DNA of 64,000 bases from NCBI GenBank assembly GCA_018716975.1, contig DVJE01000013.1, positions 1 to 64,000 on the forward strand. The letters run 5' to 3'. The number at the start of each line of letters is the position of its first letter. Position 1 is the stretch's first letter. Made by a program: the position numbers and the translations under genes. This DNA comes from Candidatus Gallacutalibacter stercoravium (GTDB lineage: Bacteria; Bacillota; Clostridia; Oscillospirales; Acutalibacteraceae). Of this stretch, positions 34,757-42,611 are shown one piece after another. The notes beneath the pieces were generated by a model. The model had not been told where the DNA came from, made no database searches, and saw nothing but the letters and a program-made list of their open reading frames with translations.

Positions 34757-34821
34757 AGTATAGCGCCTCATACAGAAAAAGGGAACTTTTCGCACGAATG
34801 GCATTCTATTTGCACGAATGG
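34757..34821 (-). promoter_or_regulatory. Activator-dependent promoter with two direct repeats
   Basis: On the minus strand the -10 is TATACT (34757-34762) and the -35 position reads TTCCCT (34780-34785), far from consensus. Just upstream, GCACGAATGG occurs twice (34792-34801, 34812-34821) with a 20-base period, on the same face of the helix. This layout fits LytTR/VirR-type or other direct-repeat activators. No such regulator gene is adjacent. Confidence 0.55.
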
Positions 34822-34950
34822 TAACCTTCCGGCGGTTTTACAGCCCGTCCACGGGCAAAAATACAAAAAACGCATATGCTGATAGCAGCGAACCCATAGC
34901 AAGACACGCCCCCATTTTATACGATACTATATATAGAAAGGAAGGCGCCG

Positions 34951-36045
34951 ATGTTTACCATCAGCCTATGTATGATTGTGAAGGATGAAGAGCAGGTGCT
35001 TGCCCGCTGCCTGGAAAGCGCCAAGCCCATTGCCGATGAAATTATTGTTGTGGATACCGGCTCCACCGACGGCACCCGCCAAATTGCCCGGCGCTACGCC
35101 GACAAGACGGCGGATTTTTCTTGGCGCGACGACTTTGCCGCCGCGCGCAACTACGCCTTTTCTTTGGCCACAAAGGAGTATTGCATGTGGCTGGACGCCG
35201 ACGACGTGCTGCTGCCCCAGGACGCGGCGCAGCTGTTGGCGCTTAAACAAAGCCCCGGGCCCCACCCCGACGTGTTTATGCTGCCCTACCACACCGCCTT
35301 TGACGAAACCGGCCGCCCGGTTTTCACCTATTACCGGGAGCGCCTGCTGCGCAACCATATGGGCTTTTTATGGGAGGGGGCCGTGCACGAGGCCATCGCC
35401 CCCCGGGGATGGGTGGAGTATTTGCCCATTGCCGTTACCCACCGCAAAGAAAAGCCCGCAGAACCGGGGCGCAACCTGCGGATTTTGGAAAAGCTGATAG
35501 AACAGGGGCAGCGGCTGGATCCCCGCCTGCAATTTTATTATGCCCGCGAGCTGTATGACCATGGGCAATACCGCAAGGCCCAAGAAGAATTTTGCTCCTT
35601 TTTGCACAGCGGGCAAGGATGGGTGGAAAACAACATCGAGGCCTGCCGCCAGCTGGGCGCCTGCCGCTTGGCGCTGGGGGATACCCCCGGGGCCCTGGGG
35701 GCGCTGTTTTTCAGCTTTACCTACGACGAACCCCGGGCCGAGGTGTGCTGCGACGTCGGCAACCTCTTTTTTGAGCAGGCGCAATACGGCCGCGCGGCCT
35801 ATTGGTACCGCGCCGCTTTGCGCGCCCCGCGCAGAGACGACACCGGCGCCTTTGTGCAAGAGGACTGCCACGGCTACCTGCCCTGCTTGCAGCTGTGCGT
35901 GTGCTACTATCAATTGGGCGACCTAAGGCGCTCCCGGCGCATGAACGAGCGGGCCGCCCGGTATAAAGACAGCGAAGCCTGCCGGTATAACCGCCGTTTT
36001 TTTGCTTCTTTGGCGCAATCCACGGCGGCGGCCGCGCCACAATGA
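34951..36045 (+). CDS. Family 2 glycosyltransferase with TPR-like C-terminus (SunS-like)
   Basis: 364 aa. The GT-A domain begins FTISLCMIVKDEE, with VVDTGSTDGT (34-42) and the metal-binding DAD at 82-84 (CMWLDADDVLLP). From about residue 185 the protein is helical and repeats TPR-like pairs (QFYYARELYDHGQYRKAQEE; CCDVGNLFFEQAQYGRAAYW). This architecture matches SunS-type S-glycosyltransferases and related protein glycosyltransferases, but no bacteriocin precursor is seen nearby. GGAAGG lies 7 bases before the ATG. It is divergent from the ABC exporter operon, and I see no shared operator for it. Confidence 0.85.
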   Translation: MFTISLCMIVKDEEQVLARCLESAKPIADEIIVVDTGSTDGTRQIARRYADKTADFSWRDDFAAARNYAFSLATKEYCMWLDADDVLLPQDAAQLLALKQSPGPHPDVFMLPYHTAFDETGRPVFTYYRERLLRNHMGFLWEGAVHEAIAPRGWVEYLPIAVTHRKEKPAEPGRNLRILEKLIEQGQRLDPRLQFYYARELYDHGQYRKAQEEFCSFLHSGQGWVENNIEACRQLGACRLALGDTPGALGALFFSFTYDEPRAEVCCDVGNLFFEQAQYGRAAYWYRAALRAPRRDDTGAFVQEDCHGYLPCLQLCVCYYQLGDLRRSRRMNERAARYKDSEACRYNRRFFASLAQSTAAAAPQ

Positions 36046-36078
36046 CCAAAAAAAGGCAAAACTCGCCCTTTTACCCGT

Positions 36079-36141
36079 CCAAAATGCAGGAAATATAAAT
36101 TAGTCTTGCATTTTGGCAACCGGTATATTAAACTTTATAAA
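36079..36141 (+). promoter_or_regulatory. Hairpin and promoter before the aminotransferase gene
   Basis: CCAAAATGCA (36079-36088) and TGCATTTTGG (36107-36116) form a perfect 10-bp stem, and the right arm overlaps a promoter: TTGGCA (36113-36118), 17-base spacer, TATAAA (36136-36141). The hairpin may end the glycosyltransferase message or serve as an operator. Confidence 0.6.
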
Positions 36142-36183
36142 GAGTTTTGACATCAGATTGCAACATTCGCTGGAGGGATTCGC

Positions 36184-37470
36184 ATGCAGGATTTTTTATC
36201 GCTGGATAAGCAGGCGCTTCTTGCCAAAAAGGAAGCATTACAGCAAGAGTACCGCCGGTTCCAGGCCCGGGGCCTCAATTTGAACATGGCCCGCGGCAAG
36301 CCCGGGTTTGATCAAACCGATCTTTCCGTTGGGCTGTTGGACACCGTTTCCAGCTCCACCGATTACAAGGCGGCCGACGGCACCGACTGCCGCAACTACG
36401 GCGTTTTAGAGGGGTTGCCCGAGCTGCGCGCGCTTTTTGGGCAGGTGCTGGGCGTAGACGCCAGCCAGGTTTTTGTGGGCGGCAACTCCAGCCTTGCCAT
36501 GATGTTCGACACCATCTCCTGCATGATGTCCCACGGCGTGGGCGGCTGCGAGCCCTGGTCAAAGCAGAGTGGCATTAAATTTTTGTGCCCCGTGCCCGGC
36601 TATGACCGCCACTTTGCCATTACCGAATATTTCGGCATTGAGATGATCCCGGTGCACACCTCGGTTTCTGGGCCGGATATGGACGAAGTGGAGGCGTTGG
36701 TTTCCTCCGACGAAAAAATTAAGGGCATTTGGTGCGTGCCCAAATACTCCAACCCCCTGGGCATAACCTATTCCGACGAAACGGTGCGGCGCTTTGCCGC
36801 TTTGCGCCCGGCGGCCAAGGATTTTCGGATTATTTGGGATAACGCCTATTGCATCCACGACATCAGCGATACCCCCGATCACTTGCTCAACCTGGCCGAA
36901 GAGTGCGAAAAAACCGGCAACCAAGATATTTACATTCAGTTTTGCTCCACCTCAAAAATCACCTTCCCCGGCGCGGGCGTGGCGGCCTTGGCCACCTCGC
37001 CGCTGAATATGGCCGCCATCAAACGGCAATATTCCTTTCAAACCATCGGCTTTGATAAAATCAACCAGCTGCGCCATGTGCGGTTTTTTAAAGATTACGA
37101 CGGCTTGCTGCGCCACATGCAGCTGCACAAGGCCATTTTAAAGCCCAAATTTGAGGCCGTGCTGCAAACCCTAGAGCAACACCTGGGCGGCAGCGGGATT
37201 GTTTCTTGGACCAAGCCCAACGGCGGCTACTTCATCAGCGTTAACGTGTTAAGCGGCTGCGCCAAGCGCGTTGTGGCGCTGTGCAAAGAGGCCGGCGTAA
37301 CCCTAACCGAGGCGGGCGCCACCTATCCGCTGGGGCAGGATCCCAACGACAGCAACATCCGCCTGGCCCCCACCTTCCCCCCGGTTGCCGAAGTGTTGCA
37401 GGCCATGGAGCTGTTTTGCATCTGCGTGCAGTTGGCCGCGGTGGAAAAGCTTCTTTCTTCCAACGGCTAA
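36184..37470 (+). CDS. Subgroup Ic aspartate aminotransferase-like PLP enzyme
   Basis: 428 aa. Fold-type I aminotransferase: the PLP lysine is K258 in FCSTSKITFPGAG, the cofactor-ring contacts are in WCVPKYSNPLG and IWDNAYCIHD, and PNGGYFISVNV is near the C-terminus. The ARGKPGFDQTDLS N-terminal motif and overall length fit the subgroup first described as 1c aspartate aminotransferases (Pfam Aminotran_MocR, without the MocR regulator domain). Likely reaction: aspartate plus 2-oxoglutarate to oxaloacetate plus glutamate. GGAGGG stands 8 bases before the ATG. It has its own promoter and a strong terminator. Confidence 0.88.
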   Translation: MQDFLSLDKQALLAKKEALQQEYRRFQARGLNLNMARGKPGFDQTDLSVGLLDTVSSSTDYKAADGTDCRNYGVLEGLPELRALFGQVLGVDASQVFVGGNSSLAMMFDTISCMMSHGVGGCEPWSKQSGIKFLCPVPGYDRHFAITEYFGIEMIPVHTSVSGPDMDEVEALVSSDEKIKGIWCVPKYSNPLGITYSDETVRRFAALRPAAKDFRIIWDNAYCIHDISDTPDHLLNLAEECEKTGNQDIYIQFCSTSKITFPGAGVAALATSPLNMAAIKRQYSFQTIGFDKINQLRHVRFFKDYDGLLRHMQLHKAILKPKFEAVLQTLEQHLGGSGIVSWTKPNGGYFISVNVLSGCAKRVVALCKEAGVTLTEAGATYPLGQDPNDSNIRLAPTFPPVAEVLQAMELFCICVQLAAVEKLLSSNG

Positions 37471-37533
37471 CCCCGGCGCAAACCCCGCGGCGGGCGCTAC
37501 TTCTGCATTGACTTCTGCTTTCAAAAACAATAT

Positions 37534-37585
37534 AATTAACCTTGTGACGTCTGTATTGATACGGAAAAGCAAGGTTAATTTTTTT
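37534..37585 (+). terminator. Intrinsic terminator of the aminotransferase gene
   Basis: AATTAACCTTG (37534-37544) pairs with CAAGGTTAATT (37570-37580), followed by five more T. Confidence 0.9.
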
Positions 37586-37627
37586 GCGTAAAATGCGGAC
37601 AACCATAACGCATGGGAGGATTTGTAC

Positions 37628-39037
37628 ATGAAGCGAGTAGGCAAACCAGTATTTTTTATTGTTGCCTTCCTCATCCTTTTTGTCACGTATACCTCAATTT
37701 TTGGGATACACGGGCGAAACGGAGACATCCCCATCACCTACATCAAAGGGGTTAACGACATTCGGTGGGGAATTGACATACGCGGCGGCGTAGAGGCAAC
37801 CTTTGGCCCGAAAGAGGGCGTTGACGCTACCAACGAGCAGATCGACGCCGCAAAAACCATGATCGAAAACCGCATGGTAACCTCTAACATCACCGACTAT
37901 GAGATTTATGCGGACAATACCAACGATCGCATTATCGTTCGCTTCCCCTGGCGGGTGGATGAAAGCGAGTTTGACCCCGAAACCGCTATTGAAGAGCTTT
38001 CGGCCACCGCGAACCTCACCTTCCGCGAAGGGATGGAGTATGAAACCAGCGAGGTTGACGTGAACGGCGACGTGGTGTACAGAACGCCCGCAGGCGTTAC
38101 CGCCGAAAACGTGCTGCTAGAGGGCAGCGACGTGGCCTCCGCCCAGGCGGTTACTTACCAGGATCCCACCACCGGCCAGCTTTCTTATCAAATCAGCTTG
38201 GAGTTTACCGAAGAAGGCGCCGCCAAGTTTGCCGAGGCCACCGAGCGGCTGCTCAACAAAACCATCTCCATTTGGATGGACGACGTGATGATTTCGTACC
38301 CCACGGTGGAATCGGTTATCACCGACGGCCACGCCTCCATTACCGGCAATTTTACCGCGCAAAGCGCCTCTTCGCTGGCTTCTAGAATCAACGCGGGCGC
38401 CATGCCCATTGAGCTAGAAACCAAATATTACGGCACCATCGATCCCACGCTGGGCGAATCGGCCCTGATGGCCATGGCTTTGGCCGGCGTGCTGGCCCTG
38501 GTGATTGTAAGCTTGGGCATGATCCTCATCTACCGCCTGCCCGGCTTTATCGCCTGCATCGCCTTGCTGGGCCAGGTTGGGCTTTCGCTGGCGGCTGTTT
38601 CGGGTTACTTTGGCTTTGTTTCCAGCTTTACTTTAACCCTGCCCGGTATCGCCGGTATTATCTTATCCATCGGCATGGGCGTTGACGCCAACGTCATTAC
38701 CTCCGAGCGCATTAAAGAAGAGGTGCGCTCCGGCAAGACGCTGGACGGCGCCATCGACAAGGGCTGCAAAAACAGCTTTTGGGCCATCTTTGACGGCAAC
38801 ATCACCAACATCATTGTTTCGCTGGTGCTTATGGGCGTATTCGGCCCCACCAACATCTTCTCCATGCTGTTCGGGCCTTCTACCACGGGCGTTATTTACT
38901 CCTTCGGCTACACCTTACTCGTTGGCACCATCGCCAACTTTATTATGGGTATGACAGCCTCCCGCTTGATGACCAAATCACTTTCGGGCTTTAAATTCGC
39001 CCGCAACAAATGGTTGTATGGAGGTAAGGGCAAATGA
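37628..39037 (+). CDS. secD: Protein translocase subunit SecD
   Basis: 469 aa from the ATG with GGAGG 8 bases upstream. The first membrane helix (about 6-26) is followed by the periplasmic P1 region with GVDIRGG-type GIDIRGGVEATF, and then five helices in the C-terminal RND half, including the proton-path motif GMGVDANVITSERIKEEVRSG. SecD and SecF use the proton gradient to pull secreted proteins through SecYEG. secF overlaps its end by 4 bases. The pair is inside the intervening element, which is unexpected for housekeeping genes. Confidence 0.95.
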   Translation: MKRVGKPVFFIVAFLILFVTYTSIFGIHGRNGDIPITYIKGVNDIRWGIDIRGGVEATFGPKEGVDATNEQIDAAKTMIENRMVTSNITDYEIYADNTNDRIIVRFPWRVDESEFDPETAIEELSATANLTFREGMEYETSEVDVNGDVVYRTPAGVTAENVLLEGSDVASAQAVTYQDPTTGQLSYQISLEFTEEGAAKFAEATERLLNKTISIWMDDVMISYPTVESVITDGHASITGNFTAQSASSLASRINAGAMPIELETKYYGTIDPTLGESALMAMALAGVLALVIVSLGMILIYRLPGFIACIALLGQVGLSLAAVSGYFGFVSSFTLTLPGIAGIILSIGMGVDANVITSERIKEEVRSGKTLDGAIDKGCKNSFWAIFDGNITNIIVSLVLMGVFGPTNIFSMLFGPSTTGVIYSFGYTLLVGTIANFIMGMTASRLMTKSLSGFKFARNKWLYGGKGK

Positions 39038-39990
39038 AAAAGATCAACTTCGATTTTGTGGGCAAACGGAAGTACGCCTTTACTTTTTCCGCCTGCCTGA
39101 TGGCCCTGGGGCTCATCTTCAACTTTATTTTCGGCACGCAGCTGGATATTCAGTTTGTGGGCGGCGCCATCGTCAGCTACACCTACACCGGCTCTATTGA
39201 CGGCCAGCAGGTGGAGGATATGGTGCAAGAGGTAACCGGCAGAGATGTGGACGTGCAAACCAACCAAGACGTGATGCTGGCCGGCTCTGAAAACACGGTA
39301 AACCAGCTCTCGTTAGAGTTTGCGGGCAACAACGCCCTTTCTTTGGATCAGCAAAGAGAGATCACCTCCCGGCTGCAAGAGCAGTACCCCGAGCAAAACG
39401 TGGCGCAAAGCGAATCCAACTCGGTGGATCCCTCGATGGGGCAGCGGTTTTTGCTCAAATGCGTTTTCGCGTTGGCGCTGGCCTCTATCTTAATGATGGT
39501 ATATGTGGCCTTCCGCTTTAAAAAGATGGGATGGTCTGCGGGCGTGATGGCCTTGGTTGCGCTGCTCATCGATATCATCACGGTGTACTTCACCTTTATT
39601 ATCTTCCGCATTCCGGTGGACGATAACTTTATCGCCGTGGCCCTTACGATTTTGGGCTACTCGCTCAACGACACCATTATCATTTACGACCGTATCCGCG
39701 AGAAGCGGCGCACCGCCGGCCCCAAAACCGACTTGGGCCAGCTGGTGAACGAAAGCATCAACCAGAACCTGGGGCGCACCATCAACACCTCTTTGTTCAC
39801 CTTTTTGGCGGTGGCCTGCGTGTTCGTGGTTTCGCTGGTGTATAACCTGCCCTCTGTAACCGCGTTTGCCCTGCCCATGATGGTGGGCGTTGTTTCGGGC
39901 TGCTACACCACCAACTTTTTGGTGGGCCCGCTGTGGGTGATGTGGAAGGGGCACGTTGCCAAACGCCGCGCCGCCAAAGCGGAAGCATAA
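39034..39990 (+). CDS. secF: Protein translocase subunit SecF
   Basis: 318 aa, starting in the ATGA overlap with secD. NFDFVGKRKYAFTFSACLM forms the first membrane segment; the GGAIVSYTYTG segment is the P1-head start, and the RND-type C-terminal half contains YSLNDTIIIYDRIREKRR, the standard SecF motif, and RTINTSLFT. It completes the SecDF complex. It is followed by a strong intrinsic terminator, so secD-secF is a two-gene operon. Length and motifs are normal and no frameshift is seen. Confidence 0.95.
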   Translation: MKKINFDFVGKRKYAFTFSACLMALGLIFNFIFGTQLDIQFVGGAIVSYTYTGSIDGQQVEDMVQEVTGRDVDVQTNQDVMLAGSENTVNQLSLEFAGNNALSLDQQREITSRLQEQYPEQNVAQSESNSVDPSMGQRFLLKCVFALALASILMMVYVAFRFKKMGWSAGVMALVALLIDIITVYFTFIIFRIPVDDNFIAVALTILGYSLNDTIIIYDRIREKRRTAGPKTDLGQLVNESINQNLGRTINTSLFTFLAVACVFVVSLVYNLPSVTAFALPMMVGVVSGCYTTNFLVGPLWVMWKGHVAKRRAAKAEA

Positions 39991-40032
39991 AGAACCGGCG
40001 CTTGTTTATCGCCGTTTTTTCTGGATATTTTA

Positions 40033-40070
40033 AACTGCGGGCCCTATCGACGGCCCGCAGTTGCTTTTTT
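40033..40070 (+). terminator. Intrinsic terminator of secDF
   Basis: AACTGCGGGCC (40033-40043) pairs with GGCCCGCAGTT (40052-40062), followed by GCTTTTTT. Confidence 0.93.
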
Positions 40071-40077
40071 ACCGGCT

Positions 40078-40124
40078 TGGTTTGCATTGGTTGCGTTGGT
40101 TGCGTTGGTTTGCATTGGTTCGCG
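40078..40124 (+). repeat. Degenerate tandem repeat TTGCATTGG/TTGCGTTGG
   Basis: About four TTGCRTTGGT-like units of 9-11 bases directly behind the secDF terminator. Confidence 0.6.
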
Positions 40125-40171
40125 GCAACGTTATTTTGGCAAGACGTACGCTTTTTAACTGTGGTGATATT

Positions 40172-40840
40172 GTGAAACAAAAAAATGTGCAAAGAATCGC
40201 CGCCTTGTGCGCGCTGGTTCTTCTCATAGCCGCTTTATGCCTGCTGCTGCCCTATTGGGCGCGGCCTTTGCTTGAGCTTGCGGCGCAGCCGGAGGCTTTT
40301 CGCCTTTGGCTTGGCCAATTCGGCCCGCTGGCATACCTGATTGTTCTTTTGCTGGTGGCGCTCAAGGTGGTTTTGCCCATGCTGCCCGGCAAGATATTTG
40401 AAATAGCCGCGGGCTATTGCTTTGGGTTTGTTCCCGGCGTCTTGCTGGTGCTGGGGGGAACCGCATTGGGCACCGCGGTGGCGCTGCTGTTGGTGAAATG
40501 CTTTGGGGTAAAGCTTGCCCGGCGCTTTGTAACCGACGCCCAAATGAAAAATTTTGCGTTATGGAAAAACCAAAGCCGCTTTTCTTTGCTGTGCTTTTTG
40601 ATCTATGTCATCCCCGGCACGCCCAAAGACGCGCTCACCTATCTCATTGCCCTCTCGCCCATAAAGCCCGCCCGGCTGTTGCTTATCACCACGTTTGCCC
40701 GCATCCCCACGGTAACCGCCGGCGTGTTGGGCGGCGACGCCCTGGGCAGCCGGAACTATTGGTTGGCCGCCTTGGCGCTGGGGGGCACCCTGCTGCTATC
40801 CGGCTTGGGAATATTGTGGTACCGCAAGCGGCTAAAATAA
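40172..40840 (+). CDS. VTT-domain (TVP38/TMEM64, DedA-like) membrane protein
   Basis: 222 aa from a GTG (GGTGAT just upstream); the frame is open further 5' but runs through repeats. Six or so hydrophobic segments; the conserved core reads LPMLPGKIFEIAAGYCFGFVPG, then the re-entrant loop region FLIYVIPGTPKDALTYLIALSP and FARIPTVTAGVLGGDALG. VTT/DedA proteins act as lipid or small-molecule flippase-like transporters in the cytoplasmic membrane. It is the last gene inside the intervening element. The start codon is uncertain within a few residues. Confidence 0.85.
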   Translation: MKQKNVQRIAALCALVLLIAALCLLLPYWARPLLELAAQPEAFRLWLGQFGPLAYLIVLLLVALKVVLPMLPGKIFEIAAGYCFGFVPGVLLVLGGTALGTAVALLLVKCFGVKLARRFVTDAQMKNFALWKNQSRFSLLCFLIYVIPGTPKDALTYLIALSPIKPARLLLITTFARIPTVTAGVLGGDALGSRNYWLAALALGGTLLLSGLGILWYRKRLK

Positions 40841-40966
40841 CCACATGCGCCTAAGCAAAGCCCATGCCTATACGAAAAGCGAAAAGCGCTTGCCGGTATG
40901 GAGCAAGCCGGAAAGGTAAGAAAGCGATACCCTACCCTTTATCGGCGGCTTCACGGCCGCCGTTTT

Positions 40967-41575
40967 CTATCTCCCTATTACCAATAAACAAATGCAGGAA
41001 TGAAAACAAGAAAGAAAAACGCCCCGACGCGCAGGCGCAGGGGATAACAATAAAACCTTTCGGCGCGCGGCCGGATTCTTGGCCCAAGCCCACGGGGGCG
41101 CCGTTCTCATATTGGAATCCGCAACCTGCACGCTGGCTTTGGGAAGATTGCGCACCGGCGCGTTTTGCAGATCCAGATCGTCCATGGCAAAGTCGGAGCT
41201 AAACACCTTTACGCTCCCTTCGCTGCCGTAAAGCACAACCTTCTTGCTGAAGATAGACAGGCCGCAAACCGACAAGGCCGGCGCGGCGGGCGCCTGGAAC
41301 ACATCAAGGTTCACCTCAAAGAAAAAGGTCATGTCTACCGTATAGAACCCCTTGTGAAACGGCACCGGCTCCAAATCTAAGTATACGGTTAAAACATCCA
41401 CATCGCGAATCCGCACGCTGTGGGCGCGGTCGATCACTTCTTGGCCCGCCTCGTTAAAATAAACGCGCAAATCCTCCAAGCAGTCTTTATCCCCACAGGA
41501 ATCATAAACGCGATACGCGTCTATGCAAACCGCTTCTTTAAAATTCCCTTGGCATGCTTGCTCGTAGTCCGCCAT
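40967..41575 (-). pseudogene. 5' part of the split gene for a cysteine-rich protein
   Basis: The ATG at 41575 has AGGAGG (41583-41588) at a spacing of 7. Residues 1-152 are a coherent domain: FKEAVCIDAYRVYDSCGDKD, CLEDLRVYF, VPFHKGFYTVDMTFFFEV, KKVVLYGSEGSVKVFSSDF, RNLPKASVQVA. From D153 on the frame runs through element DNA (DSNMRTAPPWAWAKN..., then Arg/Ala-rich) to a chance stop at 40967. The native part is 41123-41575. It joins in phase with 27203-27559 to give 268 aa. I remember a conserved clostridial family with just this N-terminus and that C-terminus, function unknown. A CATAAGATG/AACC arrangement upstream (41620-41647) weakly recalls a sporulation (sigma-K) promoter. Confidence 0.85.
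41103..41128. other. Attachment site at the far end of the element (right junction)
   Basis: TCCGCAACCTG (41118-41128) is the partner of 27552-27562. The element-side flank 41103-41126 mirrors 27563-27586: counted outward from the core, 16 of 24 positions agree between the two arms (including TTGCGG, CCAA and ATGA blocks). Confidence 0.8.
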
Positions 41576-41858
41576 AAGAAAGCCTCCTAACAGGTTGAAG
41601 AATCAACAGTTTCCAGTACCATCTTATGGAAGGGAGGCAAAAAGGTTCCTTCTTTATCGCGTTACAGCCGGCAAACCGGCAATATCGCCCCGCCTGGGGC
41701 AGGCCCGCTCTTTCGCTCTTCGGGCGGGCTGAGGATGCTGTAGCCTTCCAACAAACGCGCCGCCCCGCCGCAACGCCTTAACCCGCACGGATTTGCGCCT
41801 GTTTGCGCAAGGCGATAACATAAAAACGCTCACAGCGGTGGGAACAACGGGGCTGTTT

Positions 41859-42005
41859 ATGCCGTGGAAAAAAGCGAACTTTAATTACGATAAGTTTTTG
41901 GCATATTATCAAGACACGTTGGATAAATTTCCTAAAGCAAAGATTTTACTTGAATCTGGCATGATGAATGCATCTGAGCAGACGCAAAGTGATTCGAATA
42001 AGTGA
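41859..42005 (+). CDS. Small AT-rich protein, or 3' remnant of a larger gene (48 aa)
   Basis: From the ATG at 41859 (GGGG 6 bases upstream) the product is MPWKKANFNYDKFLAYYQDT, then LDKFPKAKILLESGMMN and a polar tail. The frame stays open upstream to 41793, and base composition turns AT-rich at about 41810, inside that extension, so this may be the tail of a truncated incoming gene. It is followed by a second small gene on the same strand after 36 bases. I do not recognise the family. A toxin-antitoxin-like or phage small-gene origin is possible but unsupported. Confidence 0.45.
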   Translation: MPWKKANFNYDKFLAYYQDTLDKFPKAKILLESGMMNASEQTQSDSNK

Positions 42006-42041
42006 AATTTATGGAAAATCTATTGAAACGGAGTGAAGAGT

Positions 42042-42212
42042 ATGGCATCCAATATTACACCTCAGCGCCGTAAGGAATTGGAAAATTTTTTAAAAGAGCA
42101 CCCCATCGATCACTCTTATGATAAAGAGTGCGAGATGTTTGACGGTAACCCACCTCATGATCAGCTTTTGGCACGCGCATATCAACAAATCCTCGACGAA
42201 AACCCGGAATAA
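42042..42212 (+). CDS. Small hypothetical protein (56 aa)
   Basis: GGAGTG stands 8 bases before the ATG. The protein reads MASNITPQRRKELENFLKEH, then a DHSYDKECEMFDGNPPHDQ turn region and a final helix LLARAYQQILDENPE. It is acidic, soluble, and AT-richer in codons than the flanking core. It follows the 48-aa frame closely and is followed by a hairpin terminator, so both form one small transcript. No family recognised. Confidence 0.6.
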   Translation: MASNITPQRRKELENFLKEHPIDHSYDKECEMFDGNPPHDQLLARAYQQILDENPE

Positions 42213-42237
42213 CCCTCTTTTCAAGTAAATAGCGCAA

Positions 42238-42265
42238 GGCCCGTTGCCCACTGTGGCGGCGGGCC
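42238..42265 (+). terminator. Probable terminator of the two small genes
   Basis: GGCCCG (42238-42243) pairs with CGGGCC (42260-42265), followed by ATTTGTGCTTT. The rest of the gap to 42611 has no gene. Confidence 0.5.
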
Positions 42266-42611
42266 ATTTGTGCTTTGGCTAAATGCAAATTGGGGGCGCT
42301 GCCGGCTGCCGGCACTTACCAACAAAGCCGGCAACACCCCATATTTTGCCGCCATGCCCAAGAGAAGCCGCCGCCAAAAAGCCGGTATATGCGCCTTTGG
42401 GGCAAGTGTGTAAGCGTGGAACCGCAAAACCGGTTTGCGCATTTGCTTACGCAGCTATTTTTTATTTACGCTCTCAAAAAAAGACGGGCAGAGAAAGAGG
42501 GTTGTTTTTGGCTCCACTGTTCCACCTGTTCCTCCGATCCTCCGTTCCGCGTCCGGTATCCATGCGCCTTTGCGGGGCGCCGAAGTTTCAACAGGCGTTT
42601 CGCTTGTTTTG

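Larger units (their letters stand above)
27561..41126. mobile_element. Skin-like intervening element of 13,566 bp in the cysteine-rich protein gene
   Basis: Limits are the two CA/TG cores at 27561-27562 and 41127-41128. Both gene halves are on the minus strand in the order 5' half, element, 3' half, so recombination between the direct repeats would excise the DNA and restore the frame. The element carries its own large serine recombinase at one end, directly next to the attachment site. Inside are a UxuA-like gene, an ABC exporter pair, a SunS-like glycosyltransferase, an aspartate aminotransferase-like gene, secD, secF and a VTT-domain protein. No phage or conjugation genes are present and GC matches the host. 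Excision of secDF would harm a growing cell, so either excision is confined to a terminally differentiating cell or it no longer happens. Confidence 0.75.

Noticed and set aside
27203-41575. Inversion rather than excision between the two attachment sites
   Set aside because: Both gene halves and both 11-bp repeats have the same orientation, so recombination would delete, not invert.
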